64,000 bases of DNA from Gonium pectorale (GCA_001584585.1 LSYV01000023.1:1057065-1121064); one strand, 5' to 3'; positions 23,501 to 37,500 are shown, counted from the stretch's first letter. Notes: generated by a model from the sequence alone, not told the origin. Numbers and translations are program-made.

Positions 23501-26500
23501 CTCGCGGGGGTGCACCTGCCGGGCGCCTCGGCGGTCGCCGCGGCGTCGGCGTCGGCGGCAGCGGCTGCGGCTGCTGCGGCAGCGGATGCGGCGCTGGCCT
23601 CGAGCCCGTCGGCCAGGGCAGGCGCGGCGGGCGGCGGCGCGCGGAGGCGGACCGAGGTGACGAGGAACACGCGCAGCACCAGCAAGTCGCACAAGGTGGG
23701 CGGACGCATTGCGCTGCCTTCCATGGCCCCCTTTGGCCTTCTTTCCCTTACTTATGCACCGTGAGCTTGTTCTTGCTTTTGACGAGGGCTATGGAGCTCG
23801 CCGATAGGAAATAACTCGCTTGATGGCTCTTTGCGCCCTTTCCTCGTTCCGTTTTTCCCTTTCTCGCCTCCGCGCCCGCCCGCAGGATGCCTTTGCCTGG
23901 CTACAAGGGCTGAGCCAACAGGCCGCGGGGGCCTACGAGCAGGCTCTCCTCACATATAACGCCTTTCTGGCGTCGCCTCGCAGCCCCAGCTCCTCCTCCG
24001 CCTCGCCAGGGCCCAATGAGGGCCGCCTCGCCGGCGGCGCCCCAGGGGCCGCGTTCAGCTCCCCTGCGGCGCAGGAGATGGCGGCCGTGGCCCAGGGCTT
24101 TGTGGTGGAGCGCGTGGCCGAGTGTTACGCAGCCCTCAGCGACTGGGCGGGCCTGCAGGTGCGGCTGCACAGCGCAACCGCCATGCAGCAGTACGGCTGC
24201 GCCCCTCTGTGGCAGCTCTCCCTCTACTCCCCTTCGCACACGCTCGCTCTCTTTGCGGGCTCGCTGTAATTTCGTGGCCCAAAACATAAGGGATTCACGC
24301 AGTTTCACGACGAAAGCGAGGATCGTGATCGATCCATTTCTCCTGCTCGCATCCTGCAACAGGGCCTGATGGACGCGTACTCGCGGAGTGCCACAGCGGA
24401 GCCGGCCGTGGCCTCCTGGTGGCACAGCGCAGCCGCTTCCATGGAGCGCAGGTTCCGCTCGTACGCCGCGTTCGATGCCGCCGAGTCACCCGCTCAGGCG
24501 CTTCAGATCCCGAGCGAAGAGCCGGTACATGTAGGTATCTCCTGAGACCTAAGCGTGTATGGACATGTTGGTAGCGTGCTACCGGCCTGGGTGGAGTTTG
24601 CACGCCTGGTTACCTGCCCTTATGTGCGCACGTTTCAATAAATGGGTACGTTCTCTTGAATACCGATGTCCTTCGCAATACATCCCATTCGTCGAGCCTT
24701 ATGAGCGGAACGGCTTCGCACTGGCCCCTCCGTCGCGCAGGCGTCTAGCGACTGCACACCCGTCATGCTGGCGTCCATGCGGGCTCTCAGAAGCGCCAGC
24801 CTTACGGACGGGTCCGCGCCGTCCCCTTCACCGCACGCCGGGGCTGCTGCGGCGCTGCGACCGCTTCGCGACGCCGTGGCGACCGAGCTGTCCCGCACGA
24901 CCGATCGCCTGCGTGCGTGCTCCCTGTCGGACCCTGCGTCCCAGCGGGAGGTGCTCCTGCAGGCGTGTAGCCTCTCCGCCGCCGCTCGGGGCCTGGACGC
25001 CGCCAGCGGCAGGTCACGCGTTGGCCCCGACGGCGCAGCGGGCTCCTGGCTGGGCCTGCTGGATGCGCGAAGTCGCCGCGACGGATCGGGGTACAGCATA
25101 GGTGCCGCTCTGCTCTCACCCGACGGCAGTATTCAGGCGGGCAGCGTACGAGACGTGGCGATTACGGGCGCGCTGCTCCGCGTCGCGCGCTCTGCCGACC
25201 CGCGGGTCGGCTTGCCCGGCACTCGCGCCTTATCATGTGAGCACATTCGGGCGGCAGTGGCGTCGGGAAACTGGACTCTGGCGACACGGCACCTGCAAAT
25301 GCAGTCCGCGCTGTGGGCCCCTCCGGACGCGCCGAGGGCCGTTGCGGCGAGCTTCCCCGGCGGCGCCGGCGCCGCTGGAGGCTCGGGAGCTGGCGTGAGA
25401 GCGGTGCTGGCGGTCGCGCACAGCCTGCTCAGCGCAGCTGCGGCGAGGCTGCCCCCCGCTCAGGTGGTGGACCTGCAGCTTCGGGCGCTGCTGCCGCACC
25501 TCGAGCCGCAGCCGCAGCTGCCGGCGTTGCTGCAGGAGGCGATGCACCTGAGCGTGGGGCAGCAGCTGAGCGGCGTCGACGCCGAGGACGTGGCGTGCGC
25601 GCTGTGCACTATGGGGCGCTGGATGATGAGGGCCAGTGCGACGCACGCCGCGCATGCGTCGCAGCAGAGGCCCACACCGGCAGCAGTGGCGCAGCAGACC
25701 CAGCCCACACCAGCCCAGTGGGTGACGGCCGCTGACTGGCGCTCCCTGGCCCAGCGTCTCCTTTCGAGTCTGGCGACTGCGCAGAGCCACGCGCACGTCC
25801 CTCCTGTCCCCAGGCCGGGCGCGAACGGACTCACCACAGGGGCCGCAGCGTCAGCGGGAAGCGGAGCCACGTTCGCGGTGCCCGAGGCCATATTGCAGGG
25901 CTACCACGCGCCGGCGGTCTGCGCCCTGCGCGCCATCCAACTGTCCCGTGGGTCGGCCCGTGCCTGGAAGGCTTGGGCGGACCTGCTCTTCCGTGCCACG
26001 AAGGAGCACCGTGCGCGAGCCGCCCGACCACCCGCTTCCCCGGAGTCTGTGGCTGCTGACGTCGGCAGCAGCGCAGCCGAGGCGGCGCGGCAGGCGGCGG
26101 CAGGCTACGGCGCCGCCGCGGCGGCATACTGCCGCTACCTGGCGCTGTCGTCGCAGGCCGGGGACATCGGCCGGTCGGATGAGACGCTACACGTGCTGTT
26201 GCAGCTCCTGCAGATCGTCGTACGCCACTCCTCCGCCATTGAGCCGCTGCTCACTGAGCAGCTCCCGACGGTGCCTCCGCTGGTGTGGGCCGCCGTCGCG
26301 CCGCAGCTGCTGGCGCAGCTGCCGGGCGCTTCCGGGGCGGCGCGGCGGCTTCTGGGGGCCGCCTTGGCCGCCGTCGGGCGCGCGGCGCCGTCCCTTGTGC
26401 TGTACCCGATCGTCGTGGAGGTCCGAGCCGCCGACTCGGCAGCGGCTAGTGCCGCCGCCACCGCCTCGTCGGGCGCAGCCGACGGCAGCGCAGCGGCCGC

Positions 26501-29500
26501 GACGGCAGCGCTCGCGGTCGACGCGGTGGTTCCGGAACTTCGGGCGCTGCTGTCGGAGCTGGGCCGCTCGCGGCCAGGGCTGCTGGCGGGGATGGAGCTG
26601 CTGGTGGGGGAGATGGAGCGGCTGACGGTGCTGGTGGACGAGCGCTGGGCGGCGCTGCTGACCGAGGTGGAAGTCGAGATTGCTCGCAGGTACCGTGCCG
26701 TGCCGTGAACCTCTTAGCCACGCAAGCTGCTTGCGGACTGCACACTTCACAGCCACCGTGACGCGGTAACGTGTTCATCCCGTTCCTGTTTTGATCCGCA
26801 GAGCTGTCAGCCTACAGGCCGAGGCGGCGCGCGTGGAGGAGGATGCTTCGCTGACTGCCGAGCAGCGTCAGGCCCTCCTGGCTAGCCGCTACACCACTCT
26901 CATGTCGCCCGCGGTGCTCCTACTCGAGCGCCAGCTGCGCTCCGGCCTTGCCTCGGGCTCCCAGGAAGCCGAGACGCCCCATGAGCGGCGTTTCGCGCAG
27001 GCAGTGCTGCCGCGCCTGCGCGCCGCCACCGCCGCGCTACGCGACGGGTCCGGTGTGCGCGACTGGGCGCGGCCGGCGCCGGCGTGGGCGCCGCTGCGCG
27101 CCGCCTCGGCGACGCTGGCGCGGCGGCTGCGGCAGCCGCTACCGCCGCTCGCGGAGCTGTCGCCGGTGCTGGCGGCGCTGGCTGGCTCGGAGATACCCAT
27201 GCCTGGATGCAACGACGGCGCCTGCGACGGCGGCGCCGCCGCTGCAGCGGCGGCGTCGGGCGTTGCCGGCGGCGCGGCGGTGGTGACGGTGGTTGGTGTG
27301 GAGAGCGAGGTGGTGGCCATGAGCACCAAGACGCGGCCCAAGCGGGTGACGCTCCGCGGCAGCGACGGCGCCGCATACGTGTATCTGATCAAGGGCCGTG
27401 AGGATCTGCGAATGGACGAGCGGCTCATGCAGGTACACGTTATCTATCGTANNNNNNNNNNNNNNNNNNNNNNNNNNNNNNNNNNNNNNNNNNNNNNNNN
27501 NNNNNNNNNNNNNNNNNNNNNNNNNNNNNNNNNNNNNNNNNNNNNNNNNNNNNNNNNNNNNNNNNNNNNNNNNNNNNNNNNNNNNNNNNNNNNNNNNNNN
27601 NNNNNNNNNNNNNNNNNNNNNNNNNNNNNNNNNNNNNNNNNNNNNNNNNNNNNNNNNNNNNNNNNNNNNNNNNNNNNNNNNNNNNNNNNNNNNNNNNNNN
27701 NNNNNNNNNNNNNNNNNNNNNNNNNNNNNNNNNNNNNNNNNNNNNNNNNNNNNNNNNNNNNNNNNNNNNNNNNNNNNNNNNNNNNNNNNNNNNNNNNNNN
27801 NNNNNNNNNNNNNNNNNNNNNNNNNNNNNNNNNNNNNNNNNNNNNNNNNNNNNNGGTTGGCCCATCCTTTAGTCCCAACCCCGCGTTCAATCCCCCTCCG
27901 CCCCGCCCGCCTGTCCACAGGGTGCTGCGCGCCATCAAGTCGATGCTGCAGTCGGACCCCGCCGCCGCCTGCCGCGACCTGCCCTCCATCCGCCACTACA
28001 GCGTCACGCCGCTGGGCCCGCGCGCGGGCCTCATCCAGTGGGTGCCCGCAACCACGTCGCTCTTCGCGGTGTTCCGCTCCTGGCAGGTGGCCACCCTGGA
28101 GCGGCACGCAGCCATGGTGGCGGCGCGGCAGGAGGGCACCGCCCGCGCGGCGGTGGAGGGCGTGGCGCCGCCGCCCGAGGTGGAGCCACCGCCGGCGATC
28201 GCGGTCAGCCGGCCCATAGACTTCTTCTATGCCAACCTGGTGCCGGCGCTCCAAGTGCGTGGTTGGCGCGGTGGATGCCACAGCTCCGTGCAGATACTCT
28301 TTTTCTGATGATGTGGCCCGGTGGCCTTCAACTCTAGACGCGAGGCTACCGCGGCACTGTCCTGCCTTTTGTAGTGCCTTCTCAGCCTGGCTGTGTATAG
28401 GTTCTCTGCAACGAACTTGATCGATCACCTACGTGGGCGCTGAACCTCCAATCCCCGCCCCCAAAACCCCCGAAACCCCAGGAGCGCGGCCTCTCCAGCG
28501 CCACCCCTCGCCGCGAGTGGCCGCACGACGTGCTGCGCGCCGTGCTGGCAAACCTGGCGTCCGCGGCGCCGTGCAGCCTGCTGGCGCGCGTGCTGTGGGC
28601 GGGCGGCGGCTCCGCCGCGTCGTCGTGGCGGCGGCAGCAGCACTACGGCCGCTCTCTGGCCGTAATGAGCTGCGTGGGGCACCTGCTGGGGCTGGGTGAC
28701 CGGCATCCCGACAACATCCTGCTGGAGGGCCGCGAGGCGGGCGTGGTGCACATTGACTACAACGTGTGCTGGGAGAAGGGCACCAAGCTGCGGGTGCCCG
28801 AGGTGGTGCCGTTCAGGTGGGTTGGGTCGTTGGCGGGCTGGGAGTTCACATCGTGTGTAACCTTCGCGCCTGCCTTAGGTAGGTGGGTTAACAAAGCGGA
28901 TAGTAACGCGTGGCAGGGGTTGTGCCATTCAGGTGGGGATGGGGCTGCATGGCGGCGAGAGGAGGCATGGCAAGAAGGTTGCGCAGAACGCCGGATGCCA
29001 TATCCTGGCGACACCCGGACACACCGGCTTCCCGCCCCTCCACAGACTGACGCAGATGCTGGTGTCTGCCCTGGGCGTGGGCGGCCTGGAGGGCCCCTTC
29101 CGCGCCGCCTGCGAGGCAACGCTGGCCTGCCTGCGGAGGCGGCGCGAGGCGATTGCGTCGCTGGTTGAGGCGGTGCTCAGCGACCCGGGGGTGGACTGGG
29201 CGGTGGAGCGCGAGGATGTGGCGGCCCGGCAGGACATGGAGCTAGCCGTGGCGCTGAACCTGTTTGTCAGTAGGTGCGCTGCTACGGCGGCAGCGCTGCC
29301 GGCCAGGATGGGACCGAGGAGCATAATCAGTGGATTCTTCTCGAGGAGTATCTCTGTTTGCGCGCAGTTCCGTGGGTCCCGGTAGCATGTGCATGTACCT
29401 GACGGTTGAGGAGCAACAATGTCTTGCTAGCGCCATCGTCGCCGCGTCCTTACTACACGCGGTCGCCTTGCGCGGCTGGGCAACGCTGGTGCTGAGGGCC

Positions 29501-32500
29501 GCGATGGACTGTGGCCCCTTGCAGGGCCGAGGAGGTGCAGCAGCAGCTGGCGGGCGCCGAGGACATGCTGCCGGTGGTCATGGAGGGCCCCGCCGCGGCG
29601 CTGCTGGCGTACGCGGAGTCCCACAGCTTTGCAGAGGCGCTGCGCGGGGTTGCAGCGGAGGCCGCCTCCCGCGGGCAGCAAGCAAAAGTGCGTGATGGTG
29701 CCGGCGTGTTACCAAGTTCTGATTTTACGTTCCTCGCAATACCTTTGACCCATACTTTGCTGCGTGTGCTTGTTGCGAAGGCTGCGCAGAGGCTGTTCAA
29801 AGAAGTTGCTTGCCTGATTCGCTGTCGCGCAGCCCTACCTTGTGCTCTTGTCCAGCCTTTTGCTGTGCCGTGCTGTCATCTTCAGTAGGGAGTGTACCGA
29901 GTATTCTTAGCGCGTAATGGCTTGCCATCAGTGTTTAAAATAGCCCCGTACTCGCCCTCGCAGGGTGCCATGGAGGCCGCAAGCCGGACGGAGGCGGAGG
30001 CGCGAGCCATCGTCGCGGCGGCGACGCAGGAGGCAGCCAGCCTGGCAGCCGAGGGCTCCGCGCTCTGCGCCGCGCTGCCACAGCTGCTGCAGCAGTGCGC
30101 GGCGTGGGCGCAGCAGCACGGCGGCACGCTGAGCGTGCTCAGGTGCGATGGAAACCGGCACACGGCCGGAGTGGCAGACCCTGACACGAATCGGCGAGTG
30201 CACAGTATAGAGGCATACCGTGAGGCTGTTATGCCAGTACGGCGCCGTGCCGTACAGAACGTATTTCGAAGCCCAACATGCCCTTCTTTGCTCGTCTTTC
30301 GGGATGCCGCCTCACTCGCAACGATTGCCTTCCCACAGGGAGGGCTCCTTCCTGGAGGGTACGCTCGGCAGCGCCGCATCGTGGCACGCCGTCGAAAGCG
30401 GCGCGGCGTTTGGGCTGCTGGCGCCCGTGCCAGGGCCAGGTCCGCTGTCGCTGTCCGCAGCGGCGCCGGTTGCCCTGCTGCCGGCCATCCTCGGGGGCAA
30501 CAGCTCCGTGATCGCTCAGCTGCCTGAGGTGAGAGGTCCCTCCCTCGTCACCAGCAGCGCCTGGCGCTGCTGACGGTACTCAAGCCCTGGAGCTATGCGC
30601 CTACTTGCTCAATACACAACCTGTCCCTGCGGATTAGCCACCTATGACCGCAGCATGTCGTTTCGCAATGGGTCCCGAGCTTTTGCAATCGCGCAATCAT
30701 TAGCATATGGTTGGTTACTCTCTCCAGCATCGGCTGGACCGGCCTCTCGACCGACCATCTTTGCTCCCGGGTCCCCGAACCCCCACAGGAGCTCCTGGCG
30801 ACCTGTCGCGAGTGCGATCAGCAGGTGCAGGAGCTGCTTGCCCGCCGGGAGGCGGCCCTCGGTTCCGCCGTCTCGGCCCTCACGCAGTTCGGCACGGTCG
30901 CGCGCAAGCTGCTGCCGCCTAGCTACCCAGCGTCCAGCTACCACCACCGCTGGGCCCAGGCGCTCAGCGCCCTGGCGGCCGGCGGCCTAGTGCTCCCGGC
31001 CGTCATGCAGGCGCAGGCCCTTGCGCCCCGGGAGCCGCGGCCCGCTGACGTGGCCACTTTGTGGCAGGCGCTGCGCGGCGCGCACCGGCTGGCCGCGGCG
31101 GCCACCGCGGTCTTGGCGCCGGGCTCGCCGGAAGCCGGTGCGGAGGGCTGGCCGCCCGTGGGCCATGACGGGCAGGCTGCTGGGGCGCGCGTGCTGGGGC
31201 GGGAGCTGGCGAACGCGGTGTCGGGGGCTCTGCGGGCGTTTGCCGAGTCGAACGCCGTCGTTGCGCATCCGACCGGTGGCGGCGAGGCCGCCGCACAGGC
31301 GGAGCTCGCGGTGTCACTCACGCACGCGCTGAGGCAGCAGCTCCTCTGCAGTCAGCAGCAGCAGCAGCCAGGGGACGGACGGCGGTCCGAGGGCGCGAAC
31401 GCAACGCTGGTGGCCGCTGTGCGTGCTTTCCGCAAGGTAGTGTTGTCAGCGCACGGTCGTCTGCCCGCAGCGTCGCCGGCCGGCTCCGCGCCTGGGCCGG
31501 TCTCTGGCCCGGCCGCAGCGGTCGCGCGGATCGCGCAGCTGCGCGGCGACGTTGCGAGCATCGCTGCCGTCAGTACCGCCTTCACAAAGGCCGGTCTCGC
31601 GGAAACGGTCTTTGGGACGTCTGCTAAGCCGCCGGCGTTCCCCGGCGATGGCGGAGGCGCTCAGGGGCCGTGCGGCCGTGCCGGCTCGCCGGGGCTCTTC
31701 GGCGTGGGCCAGGGCGCCGGCCCCCTGCCGTGGCTGGACACAGCGGCCGGCGCCCTGGCGCATTGGGTTGGGGCGCTCCAGCGGCTGGCGGTGGACGTGG
31801 CGCCGGAGATTGCGGGACAGCTGCACATCGGCAGCGGAGCAGGCGGCCCCATGCTGCCGCGCAGCCTGCCTGAGGTAGGTGGTTGGTGGTTGGTTCAATG
31901 CGTACTTGCGTTACATCAATGCGTACTTGAACGTTCACGTTAATCACATCGGCTCGTGTCATGGAATGTAAGTGTCGCAGGGGCTCCTCGCGTGTAGCAG
32001 TGCATGATCCGCGGGCCTACCCCTGACCACGATGCTGCCCCCCGTCTGCGATCCGTGTACGTGTGTCGACCGTGTATCTGGCGCTGTATCCAGGCGGCCG
32101 TGGACCTGCGCGCCCTGCTGGGCCCCGTGGAGGAGGCGCTTCAGGCGGGCCGCGACTGTCACAGCCGCATGGCCGCGCTGGCCGAGCTGACCGCCACCTA
32201 TCACTCGCGTGCCGCGCACCTGACGTCCCTCCTGTCTGGAGGGGCCCCGGGCGGCCTCGCCAACGGCCAACCGCCTATGGCTAACAACGACCTGGCTGCC
32301 CTGGAGGCGGAGCTGCAGGCTCTGGACGCAGCCTGGCTGTCCCGTGAGTCCACGGCCGCGGGCCTGGCAGCTGCCGCCGCCAGGACGACGGAGGGCCTGA
32401 CGGAGGCGCTGCGCCGGCTGTACGCGGTTGTGCTGGGGCCGGTGCGGTTGCCACTCGAGCTGCAGCCGCCAACCGGCGCCGCAGCGGCGGCGCTGGCCGC

Positions 32501-35500
32501 AGCCGTTGGCGGCGATGTGTGGGCGGAGGCGGGCGTTGGAGGGCACGCGGCGGTGGCTGCGGTGGCTGCGTTCTGGGAGTCGACCACTGCGGAGCTCGAG
32601 GTGCTCCGCCACCGCGGCGGCGGCAACGGTGGCGATGAGGAAGGAGCTCTGGCGCCGGCGCCCTCGCCCGCCTCTGCCGGCTCAGTCGAGTGGCATGAGT
32701 TGCCAACCGGGATGCGGCCGCTGTGGCGCTGCGTCGAGATGGCGCGGCTGCTGGCGCGCTCGCTGGAGTCCTGCCTGGCGGTGCGGCTGTTGGCGCCGGC
32801 GGGGACCGACGGCAGCCTGGCGGAGGCCTACGGTGCGGTCCTGCCCCTCCTCGCCCGCCTCGTGTCCGAGCACGCGCTATCCCTGCTAGAGCCGGGGCTT
32901 CGGCAGCACCTGGGCGCCCTTGCAGCCCAGTTGGCGGCCGTAGAGCAACAAGGCGACCAGTCGCAGGTTCAGGTGCAGCGGGCGGGGCCCCATGTGGGCG
33001 CGGCGGACTCGGCAGTAGCGCGGGGCGCCGACGGGAGCGCGGCGGCTCTCGCGGCGGCGCCCGAGCTGGTGCCATTCACGGACTTCGACCCCCAGCTTCC
33101 CGGCGAGGGCGAGTCGCTGGGCGGCCTGGAGGGCACGGACGGCGAGGAGGCGGAGGCCGGCGGCGGTTCCGACGACGAGGGGCGCGCGTCAGCTCTCGGG
33201 GATGCCTTCGACGGCGACGCCGACGGCGAGCTCGGGGCCGACGGCGAGGGCGAGGAGGAGGAGGATTTTGACCTCGACCTCGGGCTGGATCTGGACCTAG
33301 ACGATGGCTTTGAGGCGTCGGAGCAGGAGCCAGACCGGCTGGACGAGTCGTCGAGCGCCGCCGGCAGTTCCCGCGGTAGCGCCGCTGCGGCAGCGGCGGC
33401 CGCCCCCGCCTGGACGCCATCAGAGCTCGCAGACCTCGTGGAGCGCCTGGCTTCCGCAGCCGCCGGCGCCTCCCTTGCCGCAGCCAGCGCATCGATACAC
33501 CCCGCTGCGGCTGCCGCCGCCGCCGCTGCGGCTGTTGCCTCGGCTCGCGCGCCCCGGCCAGCGGCGTCCGCTGCAGTCACCTGGGTGGCGGGGCCGGAGG
33601 CCCGCGCCTTCCGCGCCAGCCGACTGCAGCTCCTGGCCAGCTACGAGTGGCTCCACGAGCACCACCTGCTGCAGGCGCTGCCAGCGGGTGACCCGCGGAT
33701 CGGTCAGGGCGTCGCGCAGTTCTTCGCCTCCCAGCCGCCCGACCCGTTGCAGCCAAGCGCCCGCACAACAGCGCCCAGCAGGCTTGCCCTGCTCAGCGCC
33801 CTCCAGGCTGCTCTGGACGAGCTGCCCGGCCTGGAGGCGGCGCTGTCAGGTTGGGAGGCCGCGAGCGGCAGCGCCGTGGGGCAGCTGGTCGCGATGCTGC
33901 GCGGCACGCCCGAGCAGTTCCCGGTGGACACTGCGCTGGCGGCGCAGCGCGCGGGCGGGCTGGTGGGGCGGCGGCAGCAGTGGCTGGCGGAGTCGCGCGG
34001 CGTGGCGATGCGTGTGTGCCAGGTAAGGGTGGTCGGTCCGAGTGCCCAGCACTCGTTATCGTTAATGCACCCACGCGTGTCCTCATCCTCTGCCATTGGA
34101 AAATTGTAGGAACATTCGCGACCCGCCCATGTCTGCCTCGTATTGTTGACTGTCGCATTGCCGCGTGCAGGTCGCGGAGGCGCTGCTGCAGTTCGAGTAC
34201 TCGCGGCAGGGCATCACGTGGGCTACCGGCGGGGCAGTAGCGGCGGACGGCTTCGCCGCGCACTACCAGCTGCTGGGGCGCGCCGAGGTGTTGGCCACCC
34301 TGTCAGCGGGCGGCAGCGAGGCAGCGCGCGGCGCGGCGGTGGCGGAGGCGAGCAGCCGCGCGGCGGCGGCGTGCAGGCAGGCCGCGGAGGCACGCCAGGC
34401 CCTGGAGGCGGCGCAGGTAGGTCCGTGGTGGGACCCTTACTGCACCCTTTACTCCACGCCAAGACGCGTTCGCAAGCGAGAGGCAGAGATGCTTGCATGC
34501 GGCTGCCGTCGGTGTTCTCCTGCCAGCAGTACCGGTGAAGCGAGCTCACTTGCCGCTGGCGGCTGGCTGCGTTTGGTTTGAACGCGGCATCGCCCCTGTT
34601 CTACCCTGTTGGCATGATCGCGCAGTACGAGGAAGCGGCCGCGAACTCGCAGCTTGCCGCCCACTGGCCGCTGCTGGTCTCGCGAGCGCTGGACCTGCCG
34701 GTCGCGCTGGCGGAGCTGGAGCCCGCCGTGCGCGCGCTGGCGCAGCTGCTGGAGGGCAAACTTGGTGCGTGAGACCTGGAAGTCTGTGCATTGCGGCATG
34801 AAGGGCCATAGGGCCGTCAAGATGATGTTGCGAAGGGGAACGAACGCCCGCGCCGCGTGGCAACTCTTGAGGAGCAGTATCGGCAGTAAGAGCCGCCTTC
34901 ATATGCCGGTCTAGCATAGCTGCCGTGTGCAATGACTGCAATATCTACTCTGTTACATGCGCCTTCCATCTGCACGCAGGCCCCGCTCTCAAGGAACTGT
35001 CCTCCGTCTCAGCGCAGCACGACGCAGCGGCCGACGTGGCGTCGGTCGCCTCCGCCGTCGCCTCTCACCACGAGCGCTGCAGCCGGGTCGTGTCAGCGCT
35101 GGCGGAGGCGGTGCCATCCACGGCCACCGCGCTGGCGGCGGTGGACGCGTCAGCGCCGCTGCCGGCCGACATGGCGACGGAGGTGGGCTTCCTGTCGGCC
35201 CAGCTGGTGGGAGGCGCCGCCGCGGCGGCGGTGGCGCGGGAGCGCGCACAGGCTCTGCTGCAGCACCTGTCCGCGGCCGTCTCGGCGTTGCAGCCAGTGG
35301 TCCACGTGATCGCAGAGGTGAGTGGGTTCAGTTCCAATCCACGGTTCCGTCCCCTGTGGTCCCTCCGGGAAGGGGGGACACGCCCCGACGCGCCTCGCAT
35401 GAAGGGAATGGTGCTCATGCCGACCTGATCCCTTACGCGATCCCGATACGACTGCCGTTGGTCTCTGTAGGCACGCGAGAGTTAGGGATTGCTGGGTATG

Positions 35501-36262
35501 CGTGTACGGTGAGATGTCGTCGTCTCGGGTGTGGGATATTGGGACTGGTGGCTGACGACAGCTGGTGCCTCACCTTTCCCTCCTCCTCGCCTTGCCCGCC
35601 CGTCGCAGCTGCCGCGCGGCGTGTCGCAGCTGCGCGGCGACCTCGCCACGCTAGCATCAGCCGCCGCCAGCATTGCGGCGGCCGTGCAGTCCAAGCACGT
35701 GCTGCCGGCGCTGGAGGACGAGCGGCCGCACCAGCCGCCGCCACGGGGTCAACCGAGTCCTGTCGAGCCAGCTAGCGGCGGAGAGGCGGCCGCGCCGCTG
35801 GGCGACCGGCCGAAGGCACAGTCCGCTGCCGGTGCAGCCGGAACTCCCTGCACAACAGCAGACGGGGCGCGGGGCGGCGAGCTTCCAGGGAGCGATGCGG
35901 GAGGGGCGCTGGAGGGTCGGACCCAGGCCAGCGTCGGTGCAGCCGTGCCTGTGGCGCCCGCGCCCTCGGCCGGCCCGCAGCCTTCCGCCGTCCACCAGTC
36001 GCGGCGCAGCGCCGCCGATGAGGCGCGCCGCCGCGCGTTCGCGTCGACTGCTTTGCGGCGTTTCATAGCCAAGCTGGAGGGGCGCGAGGGCGAGGGCGCC
36101 GGGCGTCCGGAGGGGCCGCCCTCGGGGGGCCACGCGGCAGCGGCTGTGCCACAGCTGTCACCGCAGCTGTCGGTGTCTGGGCAGGTGGACGTGCTGATAC
36201 GGCAGGCCACAAGCGTCGACCGCCTGGCGCAAATGTATGAGGGCTGGGCTGCGTGGTTGTGA
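17562..36262 (+). CDS. SMG1: SMG1, phosphatidylinositol-3-kinase-related kinase of nonsense-mediated mRNA decay
   Basis: Visible exons: 17562-17618, 17733-17788, 17925-18174, 18459-18721, 19120-20640, 20797-22375, 22545-22742, 22910-23695, 23886-24158, 24363-24530, 24741-26689, 26802-27432, 27921-28254, 28482-28816, 29046-29273, 29525-29687, 29964-30142, 30339-30528, 30789-31874, 32094-34022, 34171-34416, 34626-34764, 34980-35317, 35609-36262; about 4,517 codons, longer than animal SMG1 (about 3,660). N-terminal HEAT-like helices ([17 protein letters not shown]) and a FAT region with [16 protein letters not shown] and LRLQDLRN precede the kinase: [33 protein letters not shown], the catalytic loop [12 protein letters not shown], and [11 protein letters not shown] in place of DFG. 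A long post-kinase insert carries an acidic block near 33250-33310. The last residues, [15 protein letters not shown], form the FATC end. SMG1 phosphorylates UPF1 at premature stops. Two introns are GC-AG (18722, 22743). Confidence 0.95.
27452..27854. other. Assembly gap (N run) in SMG1
   Basis: A run of 403 N separates the exon ending at 27432 from the one starting at 27921. Alignment with the family (MDERLMQ followed directly by VLRAIKSML) suggests the gap is intronic, but the phases differ (0 versus 2). A small exon or an edge error is therefore hidden here. Confidence 0.95.
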
Positions 36263-37500
36263 TGATGCAGGGGCTCTGCAGCTCCCGGGTGCGGAGTCCT
36301 TTCTACAGGAGAATGCGTCCAGGGATGCGGGTTGCTTGACCGCATGGTTGCTTAAAGTAGTGTGAACGATTTTGTGCATGAGGTAGTATCCATTCGTTAT
36401 CCTCCTAGCCAGTGTTTGGGAAGAGAATAACACAATACTCGCACTTGATGCTGCAGTTTAGGCATAGATGCGGCATGGGAGCAAGCATTTCCTGCGTTAT
36501 CCGGTGGTCCGCCCCTAATCAGGGGCGACCCGCTTTCTCGCTTGTGCGTGTATCGGCGGTTGCTGGTTGGAGCAGCCCTGCCCAGATTTCACACCGCCGC
36601 TATGCAGGTAGCTTTCGAGGTTACTTAGATGGGCCCCGCTTGAACTACAGATGCAAACACCGGATATTCTCGCGGCAGAGTTTGAAAGCGGGTGTCAACC
36701 CGCTGCAAGTCCCCTCGTGCAGGGCTTTGAGGGGCTTGGCGATGTAACCGAACTACGAGAACTGCTGTGCCTTGGTGCACAGAGATGCGAGAATCTAGTG
36801 GCCATACGCATGTCCTTCTTGTCCGCGCGGGTCCAACCGTACGGTAGATCGTCATGCCGGGTGCTTAGTAAGACCCGCATTGCAGTGTGCTCATTGCTAC
36901 GCACGGAGGAGATGAACTCCTAGTCTGCTGACCCAGGGACTCGCGCGTTGGGAGCGCTAGCTAGTGAAACAACCACCCATTTCCCACATCCACTTGCATT
37001 CTGGTCCACACTGGTACACCTGGGATTGGGGAGGAGTGCAGCGATGATAGGCAATCGGGGATCAGCTGTCTGGTCCACACATGTACGGGGGGCAGACCAT
37101 GCGCAGAATCCCTACACGCCGGGCCCACTGCCTGCCCGACATTACGATCATCTCAAGCCCGCGAAAGGCGAAAGAGGCTCACAATATGTGAACGACATCA
37201 CCATGCTTTCTTCGGACACCCGGGCCGCTTTGTGTGCACTTGTTGAGGCGGTTTACGCTAAGAACTGATAACTGGCAACGATTTGGCCAGACAAGCACAG
37301 GTGCCGCCACATTCCAGCAACTACCGTCAACCCCTGCTGCCTTGCAAATCCTGCGAGCAATGCATATGTCCCATACAGCCTGTGCCAGGTACCATGACGC
37401 CAAATGCGCTTCGCTTCCTAATACCTGAACCACTGAGACAGCAAACAGCCACTACATGACAGTGGGTTACTGTATCAAGTTGCACCCGTCGTTGCGCGCC
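36263..37500. other. SMG1 3' UTR and convergent intergenic region
   Basis: TGTAA at 36743-36747, about 480 bases after the SMG1 stop, is a likely poly(A) signal. Nothing coding is supported from there to the stop of the minus-strand gene at 37501. Base composition drops well below that of the exons. Confidence 0.4.

Noticed and set aside
27139..28428. Long minus-strand ORF across the N gap
   Set aside because: It reads through 403 N and is the antisense shadow of conserved SMG1 kinase exons.
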